DNA of 44,679 nucleotides from Bacillota bacterium. Lineage in GTDB: Bacteria; Bacillota; Clostridia; Lachnospirales; Lachnospiraceae. The translations under genes were made by a program, and so were the position numbers. Shown piece by piece: positions 1-8,090 of the stretch. Under the pieces are notes generated by a model. The model was not told where the DNA came from. It did no database searches and was given only the letters and a program-made list of their open reading frames with translations. How positions within the stretch are numbered: the first letter of the stretch is position 1; the number at the start of each line of letters is the position of its first letter. The stretch lies in the NCBI GenBank assembly GCA_023460575.1, contig JAEWPQ010000181.1, positions 1-44,679 on the forward strand, written 5' to 3'.

Positions 1-244
1 TTTCCGTTGTAAAATACCGGTAAGCCACATCAATGGTAATCCCCTGCTCCCGTTCTGCCATCAGACCGTCTAATAGAAGAGAATAATCAATCTCACCGCC
101 TCTGGAGCCCACCTTACTGTCAAGCAGCAGCGCCTTTTCCTGATCTGCATACAGCAGTTTGGAATCGTAGAGTATATGCCCGATCAGAGTAGATTTTCCG
201 TCGTCCACACTTCCGCATGTAATAAATTTAAGCAATCCGTTCAT
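1..244 (-). CDS. cysN: Sulfate adenylyltransferase subunit 1 (CysN), N-terminal part, cut by window edge
   Basis: The large GTPase subunit of ATP sulfurylase drives formation of adenosine phosphosulfate (APS) from sulfate and ATP by GTP hydrolysis, in complex with CysD. Only the first 81 residues lie in the window. Visible are the P-loop GSVDDGKST (residues 11-19) and the EREQGITIDVAY switch segment typical of EF-Tu-like CysN proteins. The ATG overlaps the cysD stop codon by one base (TAATG) with GGGAGGG ten bases upstream, so it is the last visible gene of the leftward sulfate operon. It starts almost directly at the G domain, so the leader found in proteobacterial CysN is missing. Whether a CysC (APS kinase) domain is fused at the C terminus cannot be seen. 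Confidence 0.93.
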   Translation of the reverse strand, partial: MNGLLKFITCGSVDDGKSTLIGHILYDSKLLYADQEKALLLDSKVGSRGGEIDYSLLLDGLMAEREQGITIDVAYRYFTTE

Positions 245-1146
245 TAGAAATATCCCTCCCTCTTTCTCTTTTCCATACTGGCGGCTCCCCCGTCTTTGTC
301 AATCACCCGGCTGGTCCGCTCTGATTCTACGGAGCTTAGAGTCTCTTCAATTATCTGATCAATGGTAACTGCTTCTGAAAGCACTCCGCCGGAAAGAGGA
401 TAACAGCCCAGCGTCCGGAAACGGACCTTTTTAAGCTGTGGAACCTCTCCGGGATTTAGCCTCATCCGGTCATCATCCACCATGATAATGTCCTGATCCC
501 GGTAAACAACCGGCCTTTCTGCCGCAAAATACAATGGAACAATTGGAATATTTTCCTGTTTTATGTACTGCCAGATGTCTTTTTCCGTCCAGTTGGAAAT
601 GGGAAATACCCGGATGCTCTCCCCTTTATAAATCTCTGTGTTGTAAAGCTTCCACATTTCCGGTCTCTGATTTTTAGGATCCCAGGCGTGTGAGGCGTTT
701 CGGAAGGAAAAAATCCGTTCTTTTGCCCGGCTTTTTTCCTCATCCCGTCTGCCCCCGCCAAAGGCTGCAGTAAACCCATATTTATTAAGCGCCTGCTTTA
801 ATGCCTGGGTTTTCATGATGTCTGTATAGGAGGAGCCATGGTCAAATGGATTGATTCCCCGTGCGGCACCGTCTTCATTGATGTATTCCAACAGTTCAAT
901 CCCCAGCTCTTTCGCTGTCCTGTCCCGGAATTCAATCATTTCTTTAAACTTCCAGGTGGTGTTGACATGAAGAAATGGGAAAGGCGGCTTCTCCGGATAG
1001 AACGCCTTTAATGCCAGGTGGAGCATGACGGAACTGTCCTTTCCGATTGAATAGAGCATAACCGGCTTCTCGCACTGGGCGGCTACCTCTCTGATAATAT
1101 AAATTGCTTCTGCTTCTAACTCATCAAGATGGGATAATCTGCTCAT
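244..1146 (-). CDS. cysD: Sulfate adenylyltransferase subunit 2 (CysD)
   Basis: Catalytic subunit of ATP sulfurylase, making APS from ATP and sulfate in the cytoplasm. The 300-residue length is normal for the family. The PP-loop appears as SIGKDSS (residues 33-39), followed by HVNTTWKF, where the family usually has HVDTTWKF, and the conserved GGGRRDEEKSRAKER block near residues 130-143. It sits directly downstream of aprB and overlaps cysN by one base, so the two subunits should be made in balance. The pairing with an AprAB-like reductase indicates that the APS is reduced directly rather than first phosphorylated to PAPS, but this is inference from context. Confidence 0.95.
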   Translation of the reverse strand: MSRLSHLDELEAEAIYIIREVAAQCEKPVMLYSIGKDSSVMLHLALKAFYPEKPPFPFLHVNTTWKFKEMIEFRDRTAKELGIELLEYINEDGAARGINPFDHGSSYTDIMKTQALKQALNKYGFTAAFGGGRRDEEKSRAKERIFSFRNASHAWDPKNQRPEMWKLYNTEIYKGESIRVFPISNWTEKDIWQYIKQENIPIVPLYFAAERPVVYRDQDIIMVDDDRMRLNPGEVPQLKKVRFRTLGCYPLSGGVLSEAVTIDQIIEETLSSVESERTSRVIDKDGGAASMEKRKREGYF

Positions 1147-1158
1147 ATAATCTCTCCT

Positions 1159-1470
1159 CTAATATTTATTCGAATTTTTACCATCCACTTTAATGATGCG
1201 TACAGTACCATCGGGTCTGGTGATTTTCCAGGAAAGGAGATCTCCTTCCCCAGACACGTTCATCACTGTTCCATTTCCTCCCATATCAGCCCCCAGGTAA
1301 AAATCAATGGCTCCAAACGGACACTCCTTCACACAGGATGCACAGCCCCAGCAGTCTCTGGGATATTTGATAAACGCTTTGCCGTCTTTTATCTTAATCA
1401 GACTGCCCGGACAGACCCGGGTGCAGGCAAGACAGCCTACACATGCTTCTTTAGAAATCCGTATGCTCAT
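1159..1470 (-). CDS. aprB: APS reductase beta subunit-like ferredoxin (AprB)
   Basis: A 103-residue protein with two [4Fe-4S] motifs, CVGCLACTRVCP (from residue 10) and CWGCASCVKECP (from about residue 40), then a short C-terminal tail with a beta-rich segment. It is the electron-transfer partner of the flavoprotein next to it. Its start lies inside the 3' end of aprA (20-base overlap), indicating translational coupling. It is shorter than the roughly 150-residue AprB of dissimilatory sulfate reducers, consistent with the compact form seen in clostridial assimilatory clusters. A general ferredoxin is the alternative, but position between aprA and cysD makes AprB the best call. Confidence 0.85.
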   Translation of the reverse strand: MSIRISKEACVGCLACTRVCPGSLIKIKDGKAFIKYPRDCWGCASCVKECPFGAIDFYLGADMGGNGTVMNVSGEGDLLSWKITRPDGTVRIIKVDGKNSNKY

Positions 1471-3139
1471 ATTTTGTCTCCTTTCCTATGTCCCGGAGCT
1501 TTAGAATCAGCCGGCCGTCTTTCAATATAGAATTAACAAATTTATGGTAAGCCTCATCTTTACCTGGAAAATCCAGATTCTCCTGGAATGAATGCCATCT
1601 TGTTTCCTTTCTATATATCAGGTGGGCGATAACAAAAAGGCATACAATCAGGCGTTCCTTCAGTTCATAGACAAACATCAGTTCATGCATATCGGTTGCA
1701 TTTAAATATCTGGTCAGCTCTGTGATTTCTATTATTTTTTCTTCCCCCAGCTTTAGCTGCTTTTCATTAAACTGATAACTGGTGGAAATCCCTCCTGCAT
1801 ACTCATCCATCACTTTCTGCATTGCCTCTTCCAGCTCCTCTGCTGTAAAAGCAGCTTCTCTGCCATTTAAAATACTTTCATACTCCCGGATCTTTTCCTC
1901 TGCAAAGGAAGTAACCCCGTCTGAAATTTCAATACGCCGGTCTTTTTTTATAATATCAAGTGCGGCAATTTCCCCTTCTGCCAGGGCTCCGGTCACATAT
2001 TTCTGGGGACAGCCGCCTGCTGCGTCTCCCGCCGCATATAAACCTCTGACAGTCGTTTCCCTGTTTGTATTAATCCAGTAACCGCTTGCAGTATGGCCTC
2101 CAACTACATAAGGCTCGGTTCCCGCTATCTCCACATCCTCATTTCCCGGTGTCCTGTCATTTTGCATCCATTTAAGAGTCTGTCCTGGAGCCATGTTTAA
2201 GTATGCTTTCAGCAAATCTTCTTCCGTGTCTTTATCAATTCCCTTTGTATGCAGATAGCAGGGTCCATTTCCCAGCTGATTTTCCCTTACGGTTCCATAG
2301 ACCCGCTCACTGGTGGTGATTCCATATTTTTCCTCGTAAATCTCACCTTTTGAATTGATCTGTTTCGCTCTCACCCCCTGGGCAATGGTTCCGGTGGGGG
2401 CAATGGTATCCTTACAGCGGAGTGCGATAAAGCGCATCTCAAAAGATGTCATTTCTGCACCGGCTTTCATTCCCATGGCATAACCAGCTCCCGTATTAAA
2501 GGGCGGATACCACATCTTATGGCGGGAAAACCCCGGGTTGTTGGGCTTATAAAGACCAGCTGCACCTCCGGTTGAAACAATGACTGCTGCGGCCCTTATT
2601 TCATAAGCGGTGTATTCTTCCATATGAAAACCAACAGCTCCCTTTACTTCATTGTTATCTGTAAGCAGATCCGTCACATTGACATGCTCCAGGACCGCGA
2701 CATTTGGTGCCTGCAACACAGCATCGGCAAGAATGGGCTTTATATTTTCTCCGTTAATCTTAATATTGCGCTTTCCTCTGGTCACGTAATTGCCCTTTTC
2801 ATCTTTTAGAATCACAAGTCCCAGCCGTTCCAAATCAGCTGTCACTTTATTAAATCTCAAAGCTGCCGTTAACAGAAGATCCTCTCTTGCAATCCCCTCC
2901 GCATCTTTCATTGCGTAATCCACATAATCCTTAGCAGTCTGCCCATCTGTTATGTAAGCATTTATGGCATTTACCCCGGCTGCCAGACAGCCGCTCCGCC
3001 TGATTCCTGCTTTTTCGGCAATGATTACCTTTAAATCCGAATTTTTCGAAAGAGTCAGCGCCGCATAACACCCTGCCGTCCCTCCCCCTATAATCAGAAC
3101 ATCTGCCGTCATAACTACCCGTTTCAACCTTATACTCAT
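1451..3139 (-). CDS. aprA: Adenylylsulfate reductase alpha subunit-like flavoprotein (AprA)
   Basis: FAD-dependent subunit that reduces APS to sulfite and AMP. The FAD-binding Rossmann motif IIGGGTAGCYAA is at residues 16-27, and a second FAD contact, GLYAAGDAAGG, lies near residues 365-375; both are hallmarks of the fumarate reductase/succinate dehydrogenase/AprA family. At 562 residues it is shorter than dissimilatory AprA (about 620-660). The start at 3139 has GAGGAG six bases upstream; an in-frame ATG at residue 10 is a weaker alternative. It lies between cysA and aprB in the same operon as cysDN. A fumarate-reductase-like enzyme is the alternative, but the AprB-CysDN context argues for APS. 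Confidence 0.87.
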   Translation of the reverse strand: MSIRLKRVVMTADVLIIGGGTAGCYAALTLSKNSDLKVIIAEKAGIRRSGCLAAGVNAINAYITDGQTAKDYVDYAMKDAEGIAREDLLLTAALRFNKVTADLERLGLVILKDEKGNYVTRGKRNIKINGENIKPILADAVLQAPNVAVLEHVNVTDLLTDNNEVKGAVGFHMEEYTAYEIRAAAVIVSTGGAAGLYKPNNPGFSRHKMWYPPFNTGAGYAMGMKAGAEMTSFEMRFIALRCKDTIAPTGTIAQGVRAKQINSKGEIYEEKYGITTSERVYGTVRENQLGNGPCYLHTKGIDKDTEEDLLKAYLNMAPGQTLKWMQNDRTPGNEDVEIAGTEPYVVGGHTASGYWINTNRETTVRGLYAAGDAAGGCPQKYVTGALAEGEIAALDIIKKDRRIEISDGVTSFAEEKIREYESILNGREAAFTAEELEEAMQKVMDEYAGGISTSYQFNEKQLKLGEEKIIEITELTRYLNATDMHELMFVYELKERLIVCLFVIAHLIYRKETRWHSFQENLDFPGKDEAYHKFVNSILKDGRLILKLRDIGKETKYEHTDF

Positions 3140-3161
3140 CTTTGACTCCTCTTTTTCTGTG

Positions 3162-4226
3162 TCAGAATGTAACGATATTGACTCCGTTTAACAATGAATT
3201 TTCCAGCAAATACGCCTTTTTGTCATCGTAAGCATAAATCCGGTATACAATCACATGCATTTTTTCACCAATGGAAACAGGACGCCGTTCCAGAGACCTG
3301 CGGGTCGTGAGGGAAACTCCATTCACATTCAGCCGTACCTCCAGATAATTTCCACGGAAGGAAATGTCTTCAATGGTTCCTTCCTCCGAATACTCCATCA
3401 CATCCTGAAATTTTGAATTGTCACTTTTAAATGCTTCCACAAACTCCGGCCGGATAATGGCTCCCGTATAATCACCTTTTTCAAAGCCCTTCAGCCTGTG
3501 ATACCCATCCATTCTCGCTGACTGACCGATAAACTCAGCCACAAAAGGTGTTGCCGGATTTTTATAGATCTCAAACGGACTTGCGATCTGTTCGATTCTC
3601 CCCTGATTGGTGACAATAATCTCATCTGCGACCTCCACCGCCTCATCCTGGTCGTGGGTGACAAAGATGCTGGTTATTCCTACCTTATGAATCATTTCCT
3701 TTAACCAGCTGCGAAGTTCCTGGCGCACCTTTGCATCAATGGCTGCAAACGGCTCATCAAGAAGCAAAAGTCCGGGGCTTGGTGCCAGTGCTCTGGCAAA
3801 TGCAACCCTCTGACGCTGTCCGCCGGAAAGCTGATTGGGATAGCGTTTCTCTAATCCCTCCAGACCGGTCAAAGAAATCAGTTCCATAACCCGTTCCTTA
3901 ATCAGCTTTTTGTGAACTTTTTTTACTTGCAGACCAAAGGCGATGTTTTCAAAAACCGTCATATACCGGAACAGTGCGTAATTCTGAAACACAAAACCAA
4001 TCCCTCTTTCGGAGGCCGGAAGATCATTGACTCTTTTCTGATCGATCAGGATATCACCAAAATCCGGTGTCTCAAAACCGGCAATCATCCGCAGGATTGT
4101 TGTTTTTCCGCTTCCGCTGGGTCCCAGCAGGGCTGCCAGAGTTCCTTTTTCAAGGCCAAAATTCACTTCTTTGGAAGCTTTAAAATCCCCGTATGATTTT
4201 TCAATGTTTTTCATTTCTATGTACAT
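3162..4226 (-). CDS. cysA: Sulfate/thiosulfate ABC transporter ATP-binding protein (CysA)
   Basis: ATPase that powers sulfate import through CysT/CysW. Walker A is GPSGSGKTT (residues 35-43), the ABC signature LSGGQRQR is at 133-140, Walker B LLLLDEPF at 153-160, and the H-loop reads FVTHDQDEA. The C-terminal 120 residues form a TOBE-like regulatory extension. It overlaps the end of cysW by 26 bases. GGGAGG four bases before the ATG at 4226 supports this start over the internal ATG at 4214. It is homologous to molybdate and spermidine importer ATPases, but neighbours fix the substrate as sulfate or thiosulfate. Confidence 0.94.
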   Translation of the reverse strand: MYIEMKNIEKSYGDFKASKEVNFGLEKGTLAALLGPSGSGKTTILRMIAGFETPDFGDILIDQKRVNDLPASERGIGFVFQNYALFRYMTVFENIAFGLQVKKVHKKLIKERVMELISLTGLEGLEKRYPNQLSGGQRQRVAFARALAPSPGLLLLDEPFAAIDAKVRQELRSWLKEMIHKVGITSIFVTHDQDEAVEVADEIIVTNQGRIEQIASPFEIYKNPATPFVAEFIGQSARMDGYHRLKGFEKGDYTGAIIRPEFVEAFKSDNSKFQDVMEYSEEGTIEDISFRGNYLEVRLNVNGVSLTTRRSLERRPVSIGEKMHVIVYRIYAYDDKKAYLLENSLLNGVNIVTF

Positions 4227-5058
4227 AAGACCTCCCGTTCTTATTTGCCTGATGTTCTGCTACATTCCGTATAATCAGCACTGCCACCGCCATAAGAACC
4301 AGAATGGAGGAAACAGCAAATGCTGAAGTAATGGATTCCGATGAATTAGAAAGATAAAGGGCATCGATTTCAAGAGGAAGAGTAAATGTCTCCCCTCTGG
4401 TTTTTGACAGGGCATGGACAGCTCCAAACTCTCCAAGAGCCCTTGCCGTACAGAGAATCACCCCGTAAAGAAGTGCCCAGCGTATATGAGGAAAGGTAAT
4501 CCTTCGGAATATGGTAAATCCGTCTGCCCCCATAAGCGCTGCCGCTTCTTCCTCTTCTTTTCCTATGGAAAGAAGAACCGGTATGATTTCCCTTGATACA
4601 AATGGAAATGTGACAAATACAGTCGCGAGCACCACTCCGGGAATGGCAAATACGATCTGGATATTTGTTCCAAGAGCCTCATTAAATCTGGCAATCAGAC
4701 CGCCTGCCCATCCCATTCTCCCAAATGTCATTAAAAAGGCAAGCCCTGCAATCACGGGAGAGATGGAAAACGGAATGTCAATGACTGCAGAAAGAATCTG
4801 CTTTCCTTTAAATGAAAATCTGGTTATCAGCCATGCTGCAGCGACCCCAAAGATGGTATTGACAGTGACTGCAGTCACAGCTGCCAGCACAGTGACTCCA
4901 AACGCTGTTTTTACTGAAGGGGCAGCCAATGATTTTAAGTAAAAGCCCATACCCTCTTTCAGTGAATTGACGATGACACAGATCAGAGGCAGGACCAGCA
5001 TCAAAAAGAGAAACACCGCACTGATTCCTATGAGAATCCATTTACCTTTTATTTTCAT
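4201..5058 (-). CDS. cysW: Sulfate ABC transporter permease (CysW)
   Basis: Inner-membrane permease of 285 residues with about six hydrophobic segments, starting with a transmembrane helix at residues 8-30. The EAA-type cytoplasmic loop that docks the ATPase is visible as EEEEAAALMGADGFTIFRRI, followed by a G-E-F-G-A-V motif. It pairs with CysT as the heterodimeric channel. Spacing of 12 bases to cysT upstream and overlap with cysA downstream show one transcription unit. Family assignment is firm; CysW rather than CysT is chosen from gene order and sequence pattern. Confidence 0.92.
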   Translation of the reverse strand: MKIKGKWILIGISAVFLFLMLVLPLICVIVNSLKEGMGFYLKSLAAPSVKTAFGVTVLAAVTAVTVNTIFGVAAAWLITRFSFKGKQILSAVIDIPFSISPVIAGLAFLMTFGRMGWAGGLIARFNEALGTNIQIVFAIPGVVLATVFVTFPFVSREIIPVLLSIGKEEEEAAALMGADGFTIFRRITFPHIRWALLYGVILCTARALGEFGAVHALSKTRGETFTLPLEIDALYLSNSSESITSAFAVSSILVLMAVAVLIIRNVAEHQANKNGRSYVHRNEKH

Positions 5059-5070
5059 CCATGTTTCCTC

Positions 5071-5922
5071 CTATAAGCAGCTGGTGCGCTTCGCCTGATG
5101 CACCTGAATCATATTTACAGACAGTAAAACCATAAAGGACAGGAAAAGCATCACCAGAGCAATTGCTGTCGCGCCGGGATAGTCCACGTAATTCAGTTTC
5201 TGCATGATCACATAGGATACCACCTGTGTCTGATTCCTGGCGTTGTTTCCGGATATGTAGATCACGCTTCCGTATTCCCCCACACCTCTGGCAAATGCAA
5301 GACCAAATCCAGTCAGAAGCGCAGGCCCAAGCTCCGGCAGAATTACCTTTCTAAACGTATGAAATTTCCCTGCTCCCAGAATTGCTGCTGCCTCCTCATA
5401 ACGTGGATCAAGGGTTTCAAGTACCGGCTGAATGGACCGCACCACAAATGGTATACCTATAAAAATCAGGGCGATGGTAAGCCCTGTCTTTGTATAAGCC
5501 GCTTTTATCCCGAACAATCCGAGAATCCGACCCATGATACCCGTATCTGAATAAAGCTTGGACAGAGTAATTCCAGCTACTGCAGTTGGTAAGGCAAAGG
5601 GAAGTTCAATGATCCCATCCATAATCCGTTTACCTGGGAACTCATACCGCACCAGAACCCAGGCAAGAATGATCCCGGACACACTGTTGACAAATGCGGC
5701 AAAAAGGGAACAGAGCAGGCTGGTTTTAAATGCATTTACCACATTGGTCTTTGTAATCAGGTTTATAAATTCCCGGGGGGATAACTGAAAGGAATATACC
5801 AGCACTGAGGCAAGTGGAATGAGTATAATGCCCGAAAGCATGAACAGTGTGATTCCCATACTCAGCCCGAATCCGGGTATGACACGCTGGGTTTTTCCTG
5901 TTGGATCTGACTGTTTTGTCAT
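5071..5922 (-). CDS. cysT: Sulfate ABC transporter permease (CysT)
   Basis: First permease subunit of the sulfate importer, 283 residues with a hydrophobic N-terminal helix (about residues 20-42) and five further membrane segments. The EAA loop is RYEEAAAILGAGKFHTFRKV, and the following FGLAFARGVGEYGSVIYISG is characteristic of CysT/CysU. It begins 15 bases downstream of the sulfate-binding lipoprotein gene. Together with CysW and CysA it forms the complete importer whose solute-binding protein is the gene just upstream. Confidence 0.92.
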   Translation of the reverse strand: MTKQSDPTGKTQRVIPGFGLSMGITLFMLSGIILIPLASVLVYSFQLSPREFINLITKTNVVNAFKTSLLCSLFAAFVNSVSGIILAWVLVRYEFPGKRIMDGIIELPFALPTAVAGITLSKLYSDTGIMGRILGLFGIKAAYTKTGLTIALIFIGIPFVVRSIQPVLETLDPRYEEAAAILGAGKFHTFRKVILPELGPALLTGFGLAFARGVGEYGSVIYISGNNARNQTQVVSYVIMQKLNYVDYPGATAIALVMLFLSFMVLLSVNMIQVHQAKRTSCL

Positions 5923-5937
5923 CTGACTTTCCTCCCT

Positions 5938-6969
5938 CTAATTTTCGTAAATTTCGTCGAAGATTCCACCGTCTGCAAAAAAGGTTTCATAGGCGGTATC
6001 CCAGCCGCCGTAATCATCAATGGTACAAAGATTTACATTAAGATCGAACTTTCCGGAAAATTCAGAAAGAATCTTTTTATTAGAAGGTCTGTATCCGTAT
6101 TCGCCGATCAACCTCTGCGCTTCATCGGAATAGAGGTATTTTAAGTATTCCTCAGATGCCTTCTCTGCTCCGTCTCTTCTGACGTTTTCATCTACCACCG
6201 CCACACTGGGTTCTGCCAGGATGCTGATGCTGGGAGTGATAATTTCATAATGCTCCGGATACTCTTTCATCGTATTGATGGCTTCATTCTCCCAGGCAAT
6301 CAGAACATCTCCCTGCCCGTTTTCCACAAAAGTTGTAGTGGCTCCCCTGGCTCCGGAATCCATCACAGAAACATTCTTATAAAGGTCTGCCGCAAATGAT
6401 TTCATTTTCTCCCCGTCTCCATGACAGGTGACCTTTGCATACTGCCATGCAGCCAGGAAATTCCAGCAGGCACCACCGCTGCTCTTGGGATCAGGGGTAA
6501 TAATCTCCACACCTGGTTTAATTAAATCAGACCAGTCCTTTATCTTTTTTTCATTTCCTTTCCTCACCAGAAACACGATGGCTGAGGTATAAGGTGATGA
6601 ATTTCCCTCAAATTCTTTCATCCAGCCGGAGTCAATCAAACCTGACTTTTCAATCATGGTAATATCATGGGCCAGAGCCAGCGTAACCACATCTGCCTTT
6701 GCCCCTTCTATAACCGAACGTGCCTGACCGCCCGATCCCCCGTGGGACTGCACCACCGTTATTCCGGTTTTATAGGTGTCCCTGTAATAGGACTCAAAGA
6801 TTTTGTTATACTCCTGATAAAATTCTCTGGTGGGATCATAAGAAACATTGGTAATTGTAATTGTTGCATCTTTTCCGGAATCTGTCTGCCTGGCACATCC
6901 AGCAGACATTACTGCTGCTGCGATAATCAGCGCCAGGGCTGCTGCCCGCTTTTTTCCTTGTTTTCTCAT
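5938..6969 (-). CDS. sbp: Sulfate/thiosulfate-binding lipoprotein
   Basis: Extracytoplasmic solute-binding protein of 343 residues that delivers sulfate or thiosulfate to CysTWA. A basic N terminus and hydrophobic stretch end in the lipobox MSAGC (Cys25), so it is membrane-anchored, as expected in a monoderm. Family motifs include the SYDPTREFY segment near residue 43, the oxyanion-loop QSHGGSGGQARSV and the segment ADVVTLALAHDI. It is the first gene of the eight-gene operon; GGAGG lies seven bases before the ATG, and a plausible promoter is just upstream. Sulfate versus thiosulfate preference cannot be decided from sequence. Confidence 0.93.
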   Translation of the reverse strand: MRKQGKKRAAALALIIAAAVMSAGCARQTDSGKDATITITNVSYDPTREFYQEYNKIFESYYRDTYKTGITVVQSHGGSGGQARSVIEGAKADVVTLALAHDITMIEKSGLIDSGWMKEFEGNSSPYTSAIVFLVRKGNEKKIKDWSDLIKPGVEIITPDPKSSGGACWNFLAAWQYAKVTCHGDGEKMKSFAADLYKNVSVMDSGARGATTTFVENGQGDVLIAWENEAINTMKEYPEHYEIITPSISILAEPSVAVVDENVRRDGAEKASEEYLKYLYSDEAQRLIGEYGYRPSNKKILSEFSGKFDLNVNLCTIDDYGGWDTAYETFFADGGIFDEIYEN

Positions 6970-7004
6970 TCATGAACCTCCGCATGCTCCGTGTGTTATC
7001 TGGA

Positions 7005-7033
7005 AGTTTAATCCCTATTTACATATTTGTAAA
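7005..7033 (-). promoter_or_regulatory. Candidate promoter of the sulfate operon
   Basis: On the minus strand TTTACA (-35, 7033-7028) and TAAACT (-10, 7010-7005) are separated by 17 bases. This would start transcription about 25-30 bases upstream of the sbp ribosome binding site. The -10 is only a 4/6 match, which fits an activator-dependent promoter. Confidence 0.5.
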
Positions 7034-7110
7034 GTATGTTATTGTTTTTTCTTTATCTATATGGTAGAATTTCCTTATCTATTCCCCTTAAACCATATTT
7101 TTTTGCTTAT

Positions 7111-7143
7111 ATATCATATATTACCAGTATGTATATATGATAT
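7111..7143. promoter_or_regulatory. Perfect 11-bp inverted repeat, candidate LysR operator
   Basis: ATATCATATAT (7111-7121) and ATATATGATAT (7133-7143) are perfect inverted copies separated by 11 bases, in the gap between sbp and the divergent LysR gene. It ends 16 bases before the regulator's start codon. The placement fits an autoregulatory recognition site of a LysR protein that also controls the sulfate operon. An intrinsic AT-rich hairpin is the alternative. Confidence 0.55.
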
Positions 7144-7159
7144 CAGTTAGGAGGAAGTC

Positions 7160-8044
7160 ATGTCGATTAAAACATTGTTGATCTTTGTTACGGTCTATAA
7201 GGAAGAAAGCATCACAGCTGCCGCAAATAAACTGAATATCAGCCAGCCTGCGGTCAGTCTTGCAATCCGGGAACTGGAACATGAGTATTCCATCCGGTTG
7301 TTTGAACGGGTTGGGAGGGGCATTCAAAAGACCAGTGCTGCCCGCCATTTATATGAATATGCCTCCCACATCACCTCTCTTTATCAGGAAATGGATTCAG
7401 AGTTTAAAAAGCAGGATCAAACCACTCCGCTGCGAATCGGATTTTCCAGCACCATCGGAGCCTGCCTGATGCCTGATATCATTCACGGTTTTACGGAAAG
7501 TGGTCAGGTTCCAATGCCTTACATAAAGGTTGATACTTCTGACAGGATAGAAACCGCTATCCTGGAAAATCAGCTTGATCTGGCTCTCACCGAGGGAGTC
7601 AGCAGTTCTGATAAAATACTGACTGAACCGTTTGATAAGGAACAGTTAATTTTAGTTTGCAGTTCTTCCCATCCGTTAGCACATAGTGAAAAAATAACAC
7701 TGGAGGACTTAAGAGAAGAACGTTTTCTATTAAGAGAAAAAGGCAGTCAGACCAGAAAACTGGCTGAATCTGCCTTTCACCTGCATGATTTTATCCTCCG
7801 CCCTGTCCTTGAAAGCACCAGCAATGAAGCAATCATATGGGGAGTTTATGCAAATCTTGGAATTGCCATACTGCCGGAACGCCAGGTATCCGGGTACCTG
7901 GAAAAGAAAACCCTATTTGCCCTGCCCCTGCAGGGGCTTGAGCTGAAGCGGGAATATCAGATAATTTATCATCAGAATAAGTATTTGAATCCGGTAATGC
8001 TGCATTTTATGGAACTGGTTAAACAAAAAACAAATACGCCCTGA
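7160..8044 (+). CDS. LysR-family regulator of the sulfate operon
   Basis: A 294-residue LysR-type transcription factor. The N-terminal winged helix-turn-helix is seen as SITAAANKLNISQPAVSLAI (residues 15-34), followed by the linker helix and a two-lobed effector domain from about residue 90. It is divergent from sbp with a dyad between them, so it probably controls sulfate uptake and activation, with O-acetylserine or an APS-related metabolite as likely effector by analogy with CysB/CysL-type regulators. The start ATG at 7160 has GGAGG five bases upstream. The effector is inferred, not visible. Confidence 0.85.
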   Translation: MSIKTLLIFVTVYKEESITAAANKLNISQPAVSLAIRELEHEYSIRLFERVGRGIQKTSAARHLYEYASHITSLYQEMDSEFKKQDQTTPLRIGFSSTIGACLMPDIIHGFTESGQVPMPYIKVDTSDRIETAILENQLDLALTEGVSSSDKILTEPFDKEQLILVCSSSHPLAHSEKITLEDLREERFLLREKGSQTRKLAESAFHLHDFILRPVLESTSNEAIIWGVYANLGIAILPERQVSGYLEKKTLFALPLQGLELKREYQIIYHQNKYLNPVMLHFMELVKQKTNTP

Positions 8045-8090
8045 AAGGAATTCCTCCCAGGACGCATCTCATATGTATGATTACCCTTTA

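Noticed and set aside
6970..7159. SAM or T-box riboswitch in front of the sulfate operon
   Set aside because: The leader after the candidate promoter is only about 30 bases and shows none of the conserved riboswitch helices.
8037..8065. Palindrome around AGGAATTCCT at the lysR/CAP gene junction as a terminator
   Set aside because: The stem has no loop and two mismatches and no T tract follows on either strand, so it is not listed as a terminator.
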